DNA from: Parabacteroides sp.
GTDB lineage: Bacteria > Bacteroidota > Bacteroidia > Bacteroidales > Tannerellaceae
DNA length: 64,000 bases
Reading direction: 5' to 3'
Assembly: GCA_028707405.1 (NCBI GenBank)
Contig: JAQWBH010000001.1
Span: 32,735-96,734 of the forward strand
Shown: positions 16,762 through 26,450 of the stretch, piece by piece
How positions within the stretch are numbered: the first letter of the stretch is position 1
Layout of the letters: every line of letters starts with the position of its first letter
Notes under the pieces: generated by a model
What the model saw: the letters and a program-made list of their open reading frames with translations, nothing else
Database searches by the model: none
Told to the model about the DNA's origin: nothing
Made by a program: the position numbers and the translations under genes

Positions 16762-18879
16762 ATGGCTGATGGAACAACGTGGAAAACCCAATATTTGAAT
16801 ACTGACATCGACGAAGTACTGTTAAATGGCAAATTTGGAAACATTGTTACAGTAGCAAAAACAAAGGCTGAACGAGCAAATTATTACTGTGATAATGCGG
16901 TGTATGCTGGATCAGATGCAGTGTGTATTCAAGCGGCTCTTGACTATATTTCCGGGTTAGGTGGAGGAATTCTGTATCTTAAGGGGGGACATTATAATTG
17001 TACGTCTCAGTTGCTATATACTGGATCAAATCTTACCATAATGGGGGACGATGCGAATACAATTCTTGATTTTTCATCAGTTGCATCAAATCTGCGTTGT
17101 ATATATATTCATGGTGCAATCACCGCAACAAATTCAGTCGTTACAACCGCAGATGCTCTTGAAGGAGCCCTTACCGTAACAGTCGCGGATGGATCTAAAT
17201 TCTCGGCGGGTGATTGGGTGCGCGTTAGAAGTGAAGGGATACTCATCACATATGCTGCTGATGTATACGGAGATCCGGTTTTAAAACGAATGGGAGAAAT
17301 CCAAAAAATAAAATCAATCAATGGAAATATACTTACTTTTTATGAGTTGCTGCATGGCGATTATAAATTATCCGATACGGCCACCGTTGACAAAATGACG
17401 ATGGTGGAAAATATCACATTGAAAGATTTTAAGATGATTGGGAATCCAGCACAATACCCATATGGTATCAGTGTTGAACAATGCCACCGCCTCAAAATTC
17501 AGAACATCCAGTCAGTGGATATGATAGATCGAGCAACTCACATAGTTGATTGTGTGTGGTTTAGATGGTATGACAACTATGTAATAGGCTCAAATCGCAC
17601 GGGGCTTGGATATGGGTGTCACATCCAGAATTCATCGCGAGATGTGATCTGCAAACGAAATGGCGGGATTGACTGCCGACATCTTATAGCATGTGGGGGG
17701 GATGCAGATTATGGAGTACAATATACTCAAAACTGGAGTGACAATATACTTGAATATGATTCAAAAACAGTTGGAATGTTTGGGCCACATCCTACATACA
17801 AAGGATTAATAATTTCAAACAATAACGCTGGGCAATGTTCTCTAGGGTTCGCCAATGGATTAGATACAATTGTCACGGGAAATACTGCCACAAGTTTTGC
17901 GATTCCATCAGCAGTAGATGGTATGATTTTTTCGGAAAATGTTATTGATTCTATCGCAGATCATTGTCTAACAATAAGAAGTCAAAAAGGACATATTAAG
18001 ATATTTAACAATAAATTTTCGTGTTCTGCGGTAGATTGTGATGGTATAAATGCAGCATACCAGATGAAAAATTTAGTTATTGAGAATAACGAAGTCAACG
18101 TGGCTGGAATTGGAATTAATTGTACTACATATTCTGGCCTGATGGGCTCTGAAAATGTTTCTATTAAAAATAACAAAGTAACATGCACTGGAACTGAACC
18201 AGGGATCACTGTAATATCCACAACTTATGATATCGTGGGTGTAACTGTAGAAGATAATACTGTGATATCTGCTGCTGACGGAATTATGTTCACATGCTAC
18301 AATAATAATATAACTCGCGCGATAGTCGAAAACAATAAAGTTACGGTTCCGGCAACTGCAATGGGTATAAGCATGGATTCCACTGGAACGGGATTGTATG
18401 CACAATCGTCGGTATCCGAAAACACAGTATATGGAAGTCTCGACGGGATTAAACTTACTCATTGCACCTACATAGATGCAGTACACAACCGCGTATTTAG
18501 TGCTGCACAAAACGGCCTATCAATCCTGACAGGATGTATATATTACAATGTCATGGACAACGATCTAGCAACATGTGCGACTCCACTCCTCAGAACTGCG
18601 GGGGTCACAGGTCGCATAATTATAAATAATCGTGGTTATAATCCGGTTGGATCATTTACAGCGCCGGATATACCGTCGTCTGGTGATGGTACTACAGGGC
18701 AGGTTGTAAATAATTTTGGTTATCCCTGTGAAGTGTACATACATGGGGGCACAGTAACCGCGATATATATTTCTGGGACTGCTACAGGATTAACAACTGG
18801 AACGTTTAGGATTGAACCATTGCAAAACGTCGCATTAACGTATTCCAGCGCTCCAACGTGGACATGGCGCGGGCTATGA
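16762..18879 (+). CDS. Beta-helix tail protein (pectate-lyase-like)
   Basis: 705 aa. Residues about 30-110 match the Pectate_lyase_3 start (YCDNAVYAGSDAVCIQAALD, then GGGILYLKGGHYNCT), followed by many rungs with N-N-x-V patterns (IENNEVNV, IKNNKVTC, VEDNTVIS, VENNKVTV) of a right-handed beta helix to about residue 620. The C-terminus is a small beta domain. Located between tape measure and distal tail genes, it is probably a tail fibre or spike acting on host surface glycans. No signal peptide. Confidence 0.8.
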   Translation: MADGTTWKTQYLNTDIDEVLLNGKFGNIVTVAKTKAERANYYCDNAVYAGSDAVCIQAALDYISGLGGGILYLKGGHYNCTSQLLYTGSNLTIMGDDANTILDFSSVASNLRCIYIHGAITATNSVVTTADALEGALTVTVADGSKFSAGDWVRVRSEGILITYAADVYGDPVLKRMGEIQKIKSINGNILTFYELLHGDYKLSDTATVDKMTMVENITLKDFKMIGNPAQYPYGISVEQCHRLKIQNIQSVDMIDRATHIVDCVWFRWYDNYVIGSNRTGLGYGCHIQNSSRDVICKRNGGIDCRHLIACGGDADYGVQYTQNWSDNILEYDSKTVGMFGPHPTYKGLIISNNNAGQCSLGFANGLDTIVTGNTATSFAIPSAVDGMIFSENVIDSIADHCLTIRSQKGHIKIFNNKFSCSAVDCDGINAAYQMKNLVIENNEVNVAGIGINCTTYSGLMGSENVSIKNNKVTCTGTEPGITVISTTYDIVGVTVEDNTVISAADGIMFTCYNNNITRAIVENNKVTVPATAMGISMDSTGTGLYAQSSVSENTVYGSLDGIKLTHCTYIDAVHNRVFSAAQNGLSILTGCIYYNVMDNDLATCATPLLRTAGVTGRIIINNRGYNPVGSFTAPDIPSSGDGTTGQVVNNFGYPCEVYIHGGTVTAIYISGTATGLTTGTFRIEPLQNVALTYSSAPTWTWRGL

Positions 18880-18903
18880 TTCTGATTAACGGGGGCGTGA
18901 AAT

Positions 18904-21900
18904 ATGGCAGGTGAAACTCGGATAGTCGCAGGAGACGGCACCGGATATTATAACTGTGATGGAACAGATGACCATATCCAGATTAATCTTGCTCTTGCGT
19001 GGGCTGCCGCGAATCCGGGAAATACCGTATACCTCAAAGGCCCGTTTACCTATTCAATCCGGGCTCAACTAAAAATTGGATCTTCAACGGTATGGAAAGG
19101 AGACGCTACCGCATGTGTAAGAGTTGCGAATAATGCATGTGGAGCAAGCCGAGCAACGTGTGTGTTCCCAGATGGCACTCCTGTAATCGGTGCTCTTAAT
19201 TCATCACCCACCGGAATTGAAATAACTGGATTTGAAATTGATGGAAATTGCGGCAATCAAGTTTTCACACTAGGGATAACACACAGTGAAGAACGTTCGG
19301 CGGGATCTGGAGTCGAACGGTTAATTCAATTCAGCCATGCAACGGATGTTAATATTCACCATATGAATTTCCATGATTCATTCGGGGAAGCATTCATTGA
19401 GTATTTTGGGTCAAATATTCGTTTTCACGATAATGTCTGCTCCAATCATCAACACGATGGCGTGCTTTATAAAGGAGTTACGGGTTCTGGAAATGCAATA
19501 TATAATAATGCAATTGCCGGCTTGGGTTCGGATTGCGTTCGTGTGGGATCAAGTCAAAATGTAGATGTCTACAACAACACATTGACATCGTACGCTGGCA
19601 CAGTAGGTATTGGGAGTCACCCGAAAGCGACCCTTAATGGTCACAATGCTATCCAGATCTCAAATGAAAGTAATTATACAACACTGACGAATAATATTAC
19701 AATCCATGATAATACAATTGTGGGCCCGAATCTATGTGGAATGTGGATATTAGACGCTCGACAGACGGCTGGAACCTCGAATCAAACTGTACATGTCCAT
19801 CATAATACATTTACAAACTGTGGGTGGGCATCAGGGGCAGCGTGGGCATCTGGAATAGGTATCGTTTGGGGAAATGGAATTACAATTGAGAAAAATACAA
19901 TTGATGGGTCATATTGTGAGGGAATATTAGTTTATGGGAAAATTACCGCATCCTCAACAAAAGTAACAATCAAAAATAATAACATCTCAAATACTTTGAA
20001 AAATCGAGCGGGATCATCTTCATATCCTTCCGTATTAGGCTATGGCATCGCAGATTCAATATCAACATACGTCACGGTTGCTGCGTCTGGAAACTATATG
20101 GTGGGGAATACCACAGGAAATTATTACAAAGTAACCCCGTCGTCAACTGCTACAAGTTATATTACAGATGCATTTCCAAGCGGTGGTACTGATGATCCTG
20201 ACAATCCGGTGATTCCAGACGTTCCAGTTACTCCCACTCCTGGAATATATATCCCTGGATCGACGAACATTATAGATGATGATTACGAAGAAATCTTGCG
20301 GGATGGAGACGAATTAACAGCCTATGTTAATTACATTCCATTTACAGTTATTGGTTTTTCAGGAGATGGAGAAAAAACAATAGGGGAATCAAAAAGTCCG
20401 ACTGTGGCAGGATCAAACTTATCAGATTTTAATTTTCGTGGAGCAAATGTTACATTTGATTGTATTTCACGTAGTATCGATGATCTGCTGAAAGTCCTAG
20501 CTGCGTTTTATAGACCTGGCAGAACTACAATTGAATTAGGTGTGCCATATAAGGGGTACAAAATTACCGGTGTAGGAGTTTCACATACTACTGGCTGGAA
20601 TTTTACAAAAGGAGATGTGCCGCAAAATGCTCATCCATATTCTTTGACATTCAAGGCTGAGCTACCATGCATGGAATTAATAAGAAAACGCAATCGTGGG
20701 AGGTATGTGTATAATTCGATGCAGTTTTCAGCGGATGATATTTATGTGGGAAATCGTGTGAAAAACCCTTCGTTTGAGAACTGGACTCCAAATACAGCCC
20801 TGAACTGGATTTTACGAACCCCCGCCGCAGTGAATAGTTTAGAGTGTATAAAATATTCTCCTGAACTTGATCAATACTGTGCAGTATCATCGTCTGGAAC
20901 CAACAATAGAATTGCGATATCAGACGGAATCACCTGGAGTATTCCAACCGGTCTAACTACTGCAACTAATCACGATAATGCATGGAATACACTTGTATGG
21001 TGTCCAGCATGGATGCTTTGGGTGGCGATGTCAAAAAGCGGACTTACAGGATATTCTTGTATTACGTCTCCTGATGGGGTCACATGGACTGCAAAACCAA
21101 CACCTACAGCAGTATATTCAAATGTTTGGGAATGTGCCGTTTTTGTTCCTCCTGGTATGGATCTCTATCTATCTACTTCTAATGATTATTTAATTTCAAC
21201 ATCCAATGATATGATTCTTACAGTTGGGAATGGAAGTGAATTATCGTTAGGTAGAGTTATAGCGTTTTCCTCAACTGGATCATCACGGATAATGTATTCC
21301 GAAGATCAGGGCGCAAATTGGATATTCCCAACGGTTGATGCTGCTATAAATACCCATAGCTGGAAAAGTGCAGATTATTGTTCTGCACTACATAGAATTG
21401 TAGCGGTGTCTGATGATGGTTACGCGATGTATTCTGATGATTATGCTACGTCGTGGGCGATTGTCACAGCACCATCTCAGAAATGGACATGTATTCGATG
21501 GATTGATACGTTAGAATTGTTTATGGCATGTTCCGAAGACGGTACCCAACAAATAATGACCTCCCCAACTGGTTTAAGTGGCACTTGGGAATTACAAGAT
21601 ACTCCATATGTATCTAGTGCTACTACAGACAGCGGAGGGGCAGTCGTAAACACCCTAAATGGCATTACACCTACTGGATATTCATATACCACGAAATTTA
21701 CAGATTATACAACTGTATACACTTTTACCCTTCCAGCTTTATCCTATGGTCATATCTATAGAATTAATAATGTCCATTGTAATTTACGCTCGTCAAGCTC
21801 GGCGTATACAGTTTATATGAGGGTTTTGGTTTCTTCGGCATCCCTCGGAACGGATGTATTGGTGAAACGGTGGGACGAAAATTCAACCACCCTAGTTCCA

Positions 21901-23904
21901 AAATCGTTTAATATTGCGCTAGAATCCGCTACAAATGAAGAAGTAACTATAAAATTTGTGCTCCGCACTACAAACGCAACATGCAAGGCCGTGTCTACTA
22001 TGCTGGGATATACAGCCTCCGAAATGACCACAGGAGGAAGTGTAATCACGTACACTAGACCGAAATTAAGCGGGCTTGAATGGGCTAATGAGTACGGAAT
22101 AGGGGTAGCAATCTCTAATGATACCACTATCAATAAAACGATGTATACGACAAATGGAATAAATTGGACGTTGGGAGATAGCGCCGCTGCTGATGCTTGG
22201 TCGTCTATGTGTGTATCAAATGAACTCGGGGAATTCATGGCAGTTTCCACCGATGGAACGATCATGAGTTGTCGCGGCTATGGAGAAATGAAAGATATCG
22301 CTCCTAATAATTGGACTCTTGGAAATACAGGTCAATCAAGAAGCTCTGAAAATGTCATTGATGGTTTATATTCCCTTGAAATTCAGGGAGATGGAGTAAC
22401 TGCTGAACCTGGATTAATCTCTCAAAAACTCGCCTTCGATTCTCATTATGATAGTGGCGAAACATTCAAATTATCTGGACAGTGTACGGTGAGCGGGCTT
22501 ACATCTGGAAGTTTTAGGGGAGATATATACGCGGGGGGCATGGTAATAAAGGAATTGAGATGGGAGGCTGATACAGATGGACCAATTCAAAAAGATATTA
22601 GTTTCCGATTTGATACGATCCCCACTCAGGTATATATTCGTGTACATGGGTCTGGAACTCCGAATGCAGGGGCTACATGCTTTTTTGATGATTTTGTAGT
22701 ATCCAGGTATTCAGATTTTGAAATTGCTGAAACGGGTTCGGATATATCCACCACTGGATATTATGACGTAATTCCAGATGTTACCATCCGGGGCATCGGG
22801 ACAGATGAAGCGAGTGCATCTACCAGTCAAGTAATTTCAAAAATTACACCAGATGATGATACGTTTGAATCAACATCGACGAGTTATGGTAGCGCGTGCT
22901 ATACAGCAGTGCTTCCGGCACTTACGGGAGGTTCAAAATATAGACTCACTGAATTATCAGCCAGTTTCAAAAGTTCAAATTTATTATCATATACTTATAT
23001 AAAAATTACAATTCAGGCAGCTTCTCTATTTTCAGGGAAGGAAACGGCTCTTGGGCTGTATACTACTCATCGAACTATCTACACCAGACGAACATATACG
23101 CTTCCGTATGCATTAGAATCAGCGACTAATGAGACGGTTACTTTGAGATATTATATTAGATGTTCAGACCCTGGTTATAGAGCATCTGCGACCAGACTTG
23201 GGTATATTTTCAAAGAAATATTAAATAGTGTGGTCGTGGATGAAAATGAAATATACCTGTATAATACAGCAGATCCCAGGATTATATTACATTGTTGCAA
23301 TACAGTTCCACGCGGATACATGGCACAAATAAAAGCCAATTGTACCGGATCATATAGATATGTGGAACCATTCACAGACGATGCGTATATCTCAAATGCA
23401 TACTCGATAACAGGAACCGTAGCACGAAATGAGGAAAATAATTCCCTTGTAATGAGTGCAGGAAGTTCTATAGTATTTCCATTTGATTGTCTGTATCCAG
23501 TGACAGGCATCCCATTCATAAAATTATTCGTGCTATCAGGAATCCCTCAAATATCAATTGCTGATGACGGTGGTACTGGTGGAATTCCTGGAACATTTTA
23601 TCCAATCTATACAAACACGAGTATAGCTGTCGAAAACGCAGATGTTCTGCGAGAACTCGATAATGTAGGATCGCTGCGATTACGAGGAAAAACTAAATAT
23701 TACGTAAAAATTGAACCGTATTCAGGAGCTTCATGTGAATTTTCCCAGATGTTAGAATATGCCTCCCTTGACACGATGGATGCAGAAAGGCCATATATTT
23801 ACTCCACCGGATCAGCGAATACCTTTGGGGTTGTGGTTGGGGGAACTGGAAAATGTTCCGCAGTGATCAGTTTAGGGTATCATGATTCTAATATTTTACC
23901 GTGA
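18904..23904 (+). CDS. Multidomain distal tail / receptor-binding protein, 1666 aa
   Basis: Domain order read from the sequence: residues 1-420, right-handed beta helix (GDGTGYYNCDGTDDHIQINL start); 425-450, a Pro-rich linker; 453-620, a distal-tail-like domain (FTVIGFSGDGEKTIGESKSP, NFRGANVTFDCISRSIDDLL); about 650-905, sialidase/BNR-like repeats (S-x-D-G-x-x-M-Y/W-x-S-D-D/P); about 913-1040, a beta-sandwich domain; propeller repeats resume to about 1125; CBM-like domain; then a second copy of the sandwich at about 1310-1440; and a C-terminal beta region. It combines tail-tip structure with glycan binding. The fusion of helix, Dit and propeller is unusual. Confidence 0.75.
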   Translation: MAGETRIVAGDGTGYYNCDGTDDHIQINLALAWAAANPGNTVYLKGPFTYSIRAQLKIGSSTVWKGDATACVRVANNACGASRATCVFPDGTPVIGALNSSPTGIEITGFEIDGNCGNQVFTLGITHSEERSAGSGVERLIQFSHATDVNIHHMNFHDSFGEAFIEYFGSNIRFHDNVCSNHQHDGVLYKGVTGSGNAIYNNAIAGLGSDCVRVGSSQNVDVYNNTLTSYAGTVGIGSHPKATLNGHNAIQISNESNYTTLTNNITIHDNTIVGPNLCGMWILDARQTAGTSNQTVHVHHNTFTNCGWASGAAWASGIGIVWGNGITIEKNTIDGSYCEGILVYGKITASSTKVTIKNNNISNTLKNRAGSSSYPSVLGYGIADSISTYVTVAASGNYMVGNTTGNYYKVTPSSTATSYITDAFPSGGTDDPDNPVIPDVPVTPTPGIYIPGSTNIIDDDYEEILRDGDELTAYVNYIPFTVIGFSGDGEKTIGESKSPTVAGSNLSDFNFRGANVTFDCISRSIDDLLKVLAAFYRPGRTTIELGVPYKGYKITGVGVSHTTGWNFTKGDVPQNAHPYSLTFKAELPCMELIRKRNRGRYVYNSMQFSADDIYVGNRVKNPSFENWTPNTALNWILRTPAAVNSLECIKYSPELDQYCAVSSSGTNNRIAISDGITWSIPTGLTTATNHDNAWNTLVWCPAWMLWVAMSKSGLTGYSCITSPDGVTWTAKPTPTAVYSNVWECAVFVPPGMDLYLSTSNDYLISTSNDMILTVGNGSELSLGRVIAFSSTGSSRIMYSEDQGANWIFPTVDAAINTHSWKSADYCSALHRIVAVSDDGYAMYSDDYATSWAIVTAPSQKWTCIRWIDTLELFMACSEDGTQQIMTSPTGLSGTWELQDTPYVSSATTDSGGAVVNTLNGITPTGYSYTTKFTDYTTVYTFTLPALSYGHIYRINNVHCNLRSSSSAYTVYMRVLVSSASLGTDVLVKRWDENSTTLVPKSFNIALESATNEEVTIKFVLRTTNATCKAVSTMLGYTASEMTTGGSVITYTRPKLSGLEWANEYGIGVAISNDTTINKTMYTTNGINWTLGDSAAADAWSSMCVSNELGEFMAVSTDGTIMSCRGYGEMKDIAPNNWTLGNTGQSRSSENVIDGLYSLEIQGDGVTAEPGLISQKLAFDSHYDSGETFKLSGQCTVSGLTSGSFRGDIYAGGMVIKELRWEADTDGPIQKDISFRFDTIPTQVYIRVHGSGTPNAGATCFFDDFVVSRYSDFEIAETGSDISTTGYYDVIPDVTIRGIGTDEASASTSQVISKITPDDDTFESTSTSYGSACYTAVLPALTGGSKYRLTELSASFKSSNLLSYTYIKITIQAASLFSGKETALGLYTTHRTIYTRRTYTLPYALESATNETVTLRYYIRCSDPGYRASATRLGYIFKEILNSVVVDENEIYLYNTADPRIILHCCNTVPRGYMAQIKANCTGSYRYVEPFTDDAYISNAYSITGTVARNEENNSLVMSAGSSIVFPFDCLYPVTGIPFIKLFVLSGIPQISIADDGGTGGIPGTFYPIYTNTSIAVENADVLRELDNVGSLRLRGKTKYYVKIEPYSGASCEFSQMLEYASLDTMDAERPYIYSTGSANTFGVVVGGTGKCSAVISLGYHDSNILP

Positions 23905-23913
23905 GGCTGTACC

Positions 23914-25077
23914 ATGATACGAATTATCAATTTTAGACTCGTGATTGAAAAATTTGATACTCACGAAAAATATTATCCACGGGTGGTATCATTTGATACG
24001 ATAGATAGTTACCCTCTGACTGACGCGCCATCAGCGACTATCAAAATGATATCAACTAGCAACCTAGATGATGTTTCAACGGTTTCTCAGGTGGAGTTTG
24101 ACGATATAGTGAGGCTTCAGGCATCAGCACGATACAATGTACTGGAAAAAAATGTATGGGTAAATATATTCGAAGGGCGAGTCCAGAACCAATCGAAAGA
24201 GTATGGCGAAAATAACGAGATTGAGCTATCGTGTGTCGGGCATATTATAGAAGCATATAACAAGTCGATCCATGTCGATTTTACTTACAATAATGTCGAT
24301 GCATCAATACTATTGCAAGCAATGGCCGCTAATACGGTAAGAATCGATTACAATGCAAGTTATGTTCAGACTGCTCTTGCAGTGACGGAATTTAATCAGG
24401 TCGCAAAACAGAATTTTGTGATTGACACATATAAAGAAATTGAGAAACTCAGTGGCTATAGACAGATGATTGATGTTGTGCCGGTTTATAGTTCTGCTGG
24501 AAATTTACAGGTCTGTTATACTCGATGGAGAAATTTTTCGTCTACCCCCACAAAACAATATGCTGTCATCGCTGGCACTCCACGGTTGATATCCGCGTCG
24601 TTTGATATAGTTGGAGAAGAAGTGTATAACTATAGGTATATTCAAGGTGGAGAGGACACTAACGGCGTACAGTGCGAGGGAAGTGCTTATAATACCGACA
24701 GTGTGAAATTATACGGAACCCGTGATAAAATAGATACATTCTCATGGATCAAAACTAATCAGCTATGCAATGCGATTGCAGCAGGGTTAGTGATTGATTC
24801 TGGGGTTCCGTATGTTGCAGGGCAGGCAGTGTTGGAGGGCACCATTGACGCACACATCGGTGATTTAGTAAATGTAAAAATCGCTTCTCTTGAAGTAAAT
24901 GGCGTAGAAATTAACGGATATTATACAGTTTATCGCGTAGCTCATTCATTTTCCGGAGAACAATTTACCACTACTCTAGATTTGGGGAGAATAAAAAAGA
25001 ATGAATATGATTATATATCCATGAGTTTGACTCAGATCTTGAAAACGTGTTATAAAAACCAATCAAAACTTAAATGA
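23914..25077 (+). CDS. Tail hub / tail-associated protein (gpD/gp27-like)
   Basis: 387 aa. The fold pattern is that of phage hub proteins: an N-terminal FRLVIEKFDTHEKYYPRVVS strand set, ANTV central segment, and a C-terminal stretch AAGLVIDSGVPYVAGQAVLE, GTIDAHIGDLVNVKI, then NGYYTVYRVAHSFSGEQFTT, which matches late-control-D-like/Tal N-terminal domains. It would form the trimeric tail tip and is the last gene of the late operon. No peptidase domain is attached. Confidence 0.7.
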   Translation: MIRIINFRLVIEKFDTHEKYYPRVVSFDTIDSYPLTDAPSATIKMISTSNLDDVSTVSQVEFDDIVRLQASARYNVLEKNVWVNIFEGRVQNQSKEYGENNEIELSCVGHIIEAYNKSIHVDFTYNNVDASILLQAMAANTVRIDYNASYVQTALAVTEFNQVAKQNFVIDTYKEIEKLSGYRQMIDVVPVYSSAGNLQVCYTRWRNFSSTPTKQYAVIAGTPRLISASFDIVGEEVYNYRYIQGGEDTNGVQCEGSAYNTDSVKLYGTRDKIDTFSWIKTNQLCNAIAAGLVIDSGVPYVAGQAVLEGTIDAHIGDLVNVKIASLEVNGVEINGYYTVYRVAHSFSGEQFTTTLDLGRIKKNEYDYISMSLTQILKTCYKNQSKLK

Positions 25078-25085
25078 TTGGTTTT
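25055..25085 (+). terminator. Hairpin terminator at end of late operon
   Basis: Eleven-bp perfect arms (AAAACCAATCA at 25055-25065 and TGATTGGTTTT at 25075-25085) with a 9-nt loop, followed by ATTTTATAT. The left arm lies in the last codons of the hub gene. It stands between the late operon and the opposing minus-strand accessory genes. Confidence 0.65.
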
Positions 25086-25126
25086 ATTTTATATCGTTTT
25101 TTTGAGATCAAGATGGCAACATCTGG

Positions 25127-25510
25127 TTAATACATCCGAGTGAGTTCTACCTTACCCCCGTCGACCCCGGAAACTTTAAAACGATGATTTCCTTTGTAAA
25201 TCTCAACATACGAAGCGGTTATTTTATCATATGAATACCCATAGTCCGCATCTGCGATACCATTCATAACCCCTTCAAGAATTTCTCCCAAGTTGAATAT
25301 TAAAGTTTCATCGGTGATTCCAGCCATTTGCATTCTTTTTTTGCATTGATATAATCCAACGGTTTGGTTGTATAGTAGTTGAAATTCACTTGAGGGGGGA
25401 TTATTTTCAATGTCATATTCAAGAGATAGTTTTCTAAGCGCATTTGATAATTCAAGATCATAATCATGCATTATTTTTTCAGTTCGTTGACCGTCGTTCT
25501 CTGGTTCCAT
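25127..25510 (-). CDS. Hypothetical protein, 127 aa
   Basis: Not recognised. The start at 25510 has AGGGGG upstream; a longer frame to 25543 overlaps the next gene. Helical N-terminal half (DLELSNALRKLSLEYDIEN) and a Lys/Gly-rich end (YKGNHRFKVSGVDGGKVELT). Last gene of a minus-strand accessory operon. Confidence 0.65.
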   Translation of the reverse strand: MEPENDGQRTEKIMHDYDLELSNALRKLSLEYDIENNPPSSEFQLLYNQTVGLYQCKKRMQMAGITDETLIFNLGEILEGVMNGIADADYGYSYDKITASYVEIYKGNHRFKVSGVDGGKVELTRMY

Positions 25511-25521
25511 GATATTTCCCC

Positions 25522-25773
25522 CTAGTGAAGCATATATTTGCATAACATCAAACCTATATACTCCTCAAATGTGATGTCTTTATCATCATCTTTATATGTG
25601 GCATATCCTTCCCTTAGAAGAGGTATAAAAAAATCAGGTAACTTTGCAGATATTTCAGTTGTTGTAGTCAGCTCAAGAGATTCCAAAAAACCATAGGGTA
25701 AACCTCCAACTTGCTCTTCAAAAATTTGATTTAATAATTCTATGTAAGTTAACTTTTCAGTCATTGTGTTCAC
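25522..25773 (-). CDS. Hypothetical protein, 83 aa
   Basis: Not recognised. An acidic small protein with hydrophobic patches (LTYIELLNQIFEEQVGGLPY and KDITFEEYIGLMLCKY). Preceded by GGGAG. It stands in an operon with the 104-aa gene upstream and the 127-aa gene downstream. Confidence 0.65.
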   Translation of the reverse strand: MNTMTEKLTYIELLNQIFEEQVGGLPYGFLESLELTTTTEISAKLPDFFIPLLREGYATYKDDDKDITFEEYIGLMLCKYMLH

Positions 25774-25778
25774 TCCCT

Positions 25779-26093
25779 TTATACCACATTTAATTTTTCA
25801 ATTGTAACCTCAAAACCACACGTTTCTAACTCTTCAGCAGCTTCTCTAAATATCTCAGGATTCGGGTTACCACCAATTACCACACATTTAAAAGTTGTAT
25901 GTTCATAGGGATACACATATCCAATACGTTCTAGGGAAATCAAGTGCTTTTTGTAAAAAATGTCCATTTCCCATGTTTCATCGTCCCATACCAATCGATA
26001 ATTTCCCAATTTAAAATACTTAGATAATATTTCTTTTATTTTCTTTTCATTATTTTCTCTTAACATACGTCTGGACTCTTGGAGGTGTACCAT
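25779..26093 (-). CDS. Hypothetical protein, 104 aa
   Basis: Not recognised. An alpha/beta small protein: helix (SRRMLRENNEKKIKEILSK), strands around RLVWDDETWEMDIFYKK, and a late FREAAEELETCGFEVTIEKL. The GGAGGATGA ribosome binding site decides the start at 26093. It lies directly downstream of the 3' part of the gene split by the TnpB element, so it may be read from the same upstream promoter. Confidence 0.65.
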   Translation of the reverse strand: MVHLQESRRMLRENNEKKIKEILSKYFKLGNYRLVWDDETWEMDIFYKKHLISLERIGYVYPYEHTTFKCVVIGGNPNPEIFREAAEELETCGFEVTIEKLNVV

Positions 26094-26110
26094 ATTTTGT
26101 TCATCCTCCT

Positions 26111-26299
26111 TTATTTATCATCGTTGGGAGTCTGTAGTATAAAGGTTCCATGATCGTAATTATCTTCTTTTTCAACTGTACTCACCAAAAACGTTTTCAA
26201 TACATTAGTTCCAGCAGAAGCGTTAATTTGCTGCATAGTACCAAGTGCAGCCATCCGCCCTATGAATTCCGCGCGTGTTAGATTGTGCACATTGTCAAC
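26111..26299 (-). pseudogene. 3' part of a gene split by the TnpB element
   Basis: Reads VDNVHNLTRAEFIGRMAALG and continues to ...TPNDDK and a TAA. It has no start of its own. With the 5' part at 27525-27648 it makes one small protein of about 100 aa if the element is removed. Function not recognised. Confidence 0.6.
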
Positions 26300-26450
26300 T
26301 TCTCCACGCTAAAGCAGTGGAGCTTGCGCTTCTACGTCTTAGTTACCTAAGCAGAGCACATTAGGCAGGTTGACAACTGCCCGAAGCATGATATTTTTAG
26401 CTGCATTGAAATCAGCATTTTCAGCATGCCCGCACTCAAGGCAAACGAAA
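26294..26450 (-). ncRNA. Putative omega/reRNA of the TnpB element
   Basis: In TnpB systems a guide RNA overlaps the 3' end of tnpB and runs to the right end; the flanking DNA is the guide. Here the minus strand downstream of tnpB carries a hairpin (26302-26322) and ends in GTTGAC at 26294. The expected guide would be the minus-strand sequence of about 26274-26293, beginning AATGTGCACA. The RNA's 5' limit is a guess. Confidence 0.45.
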
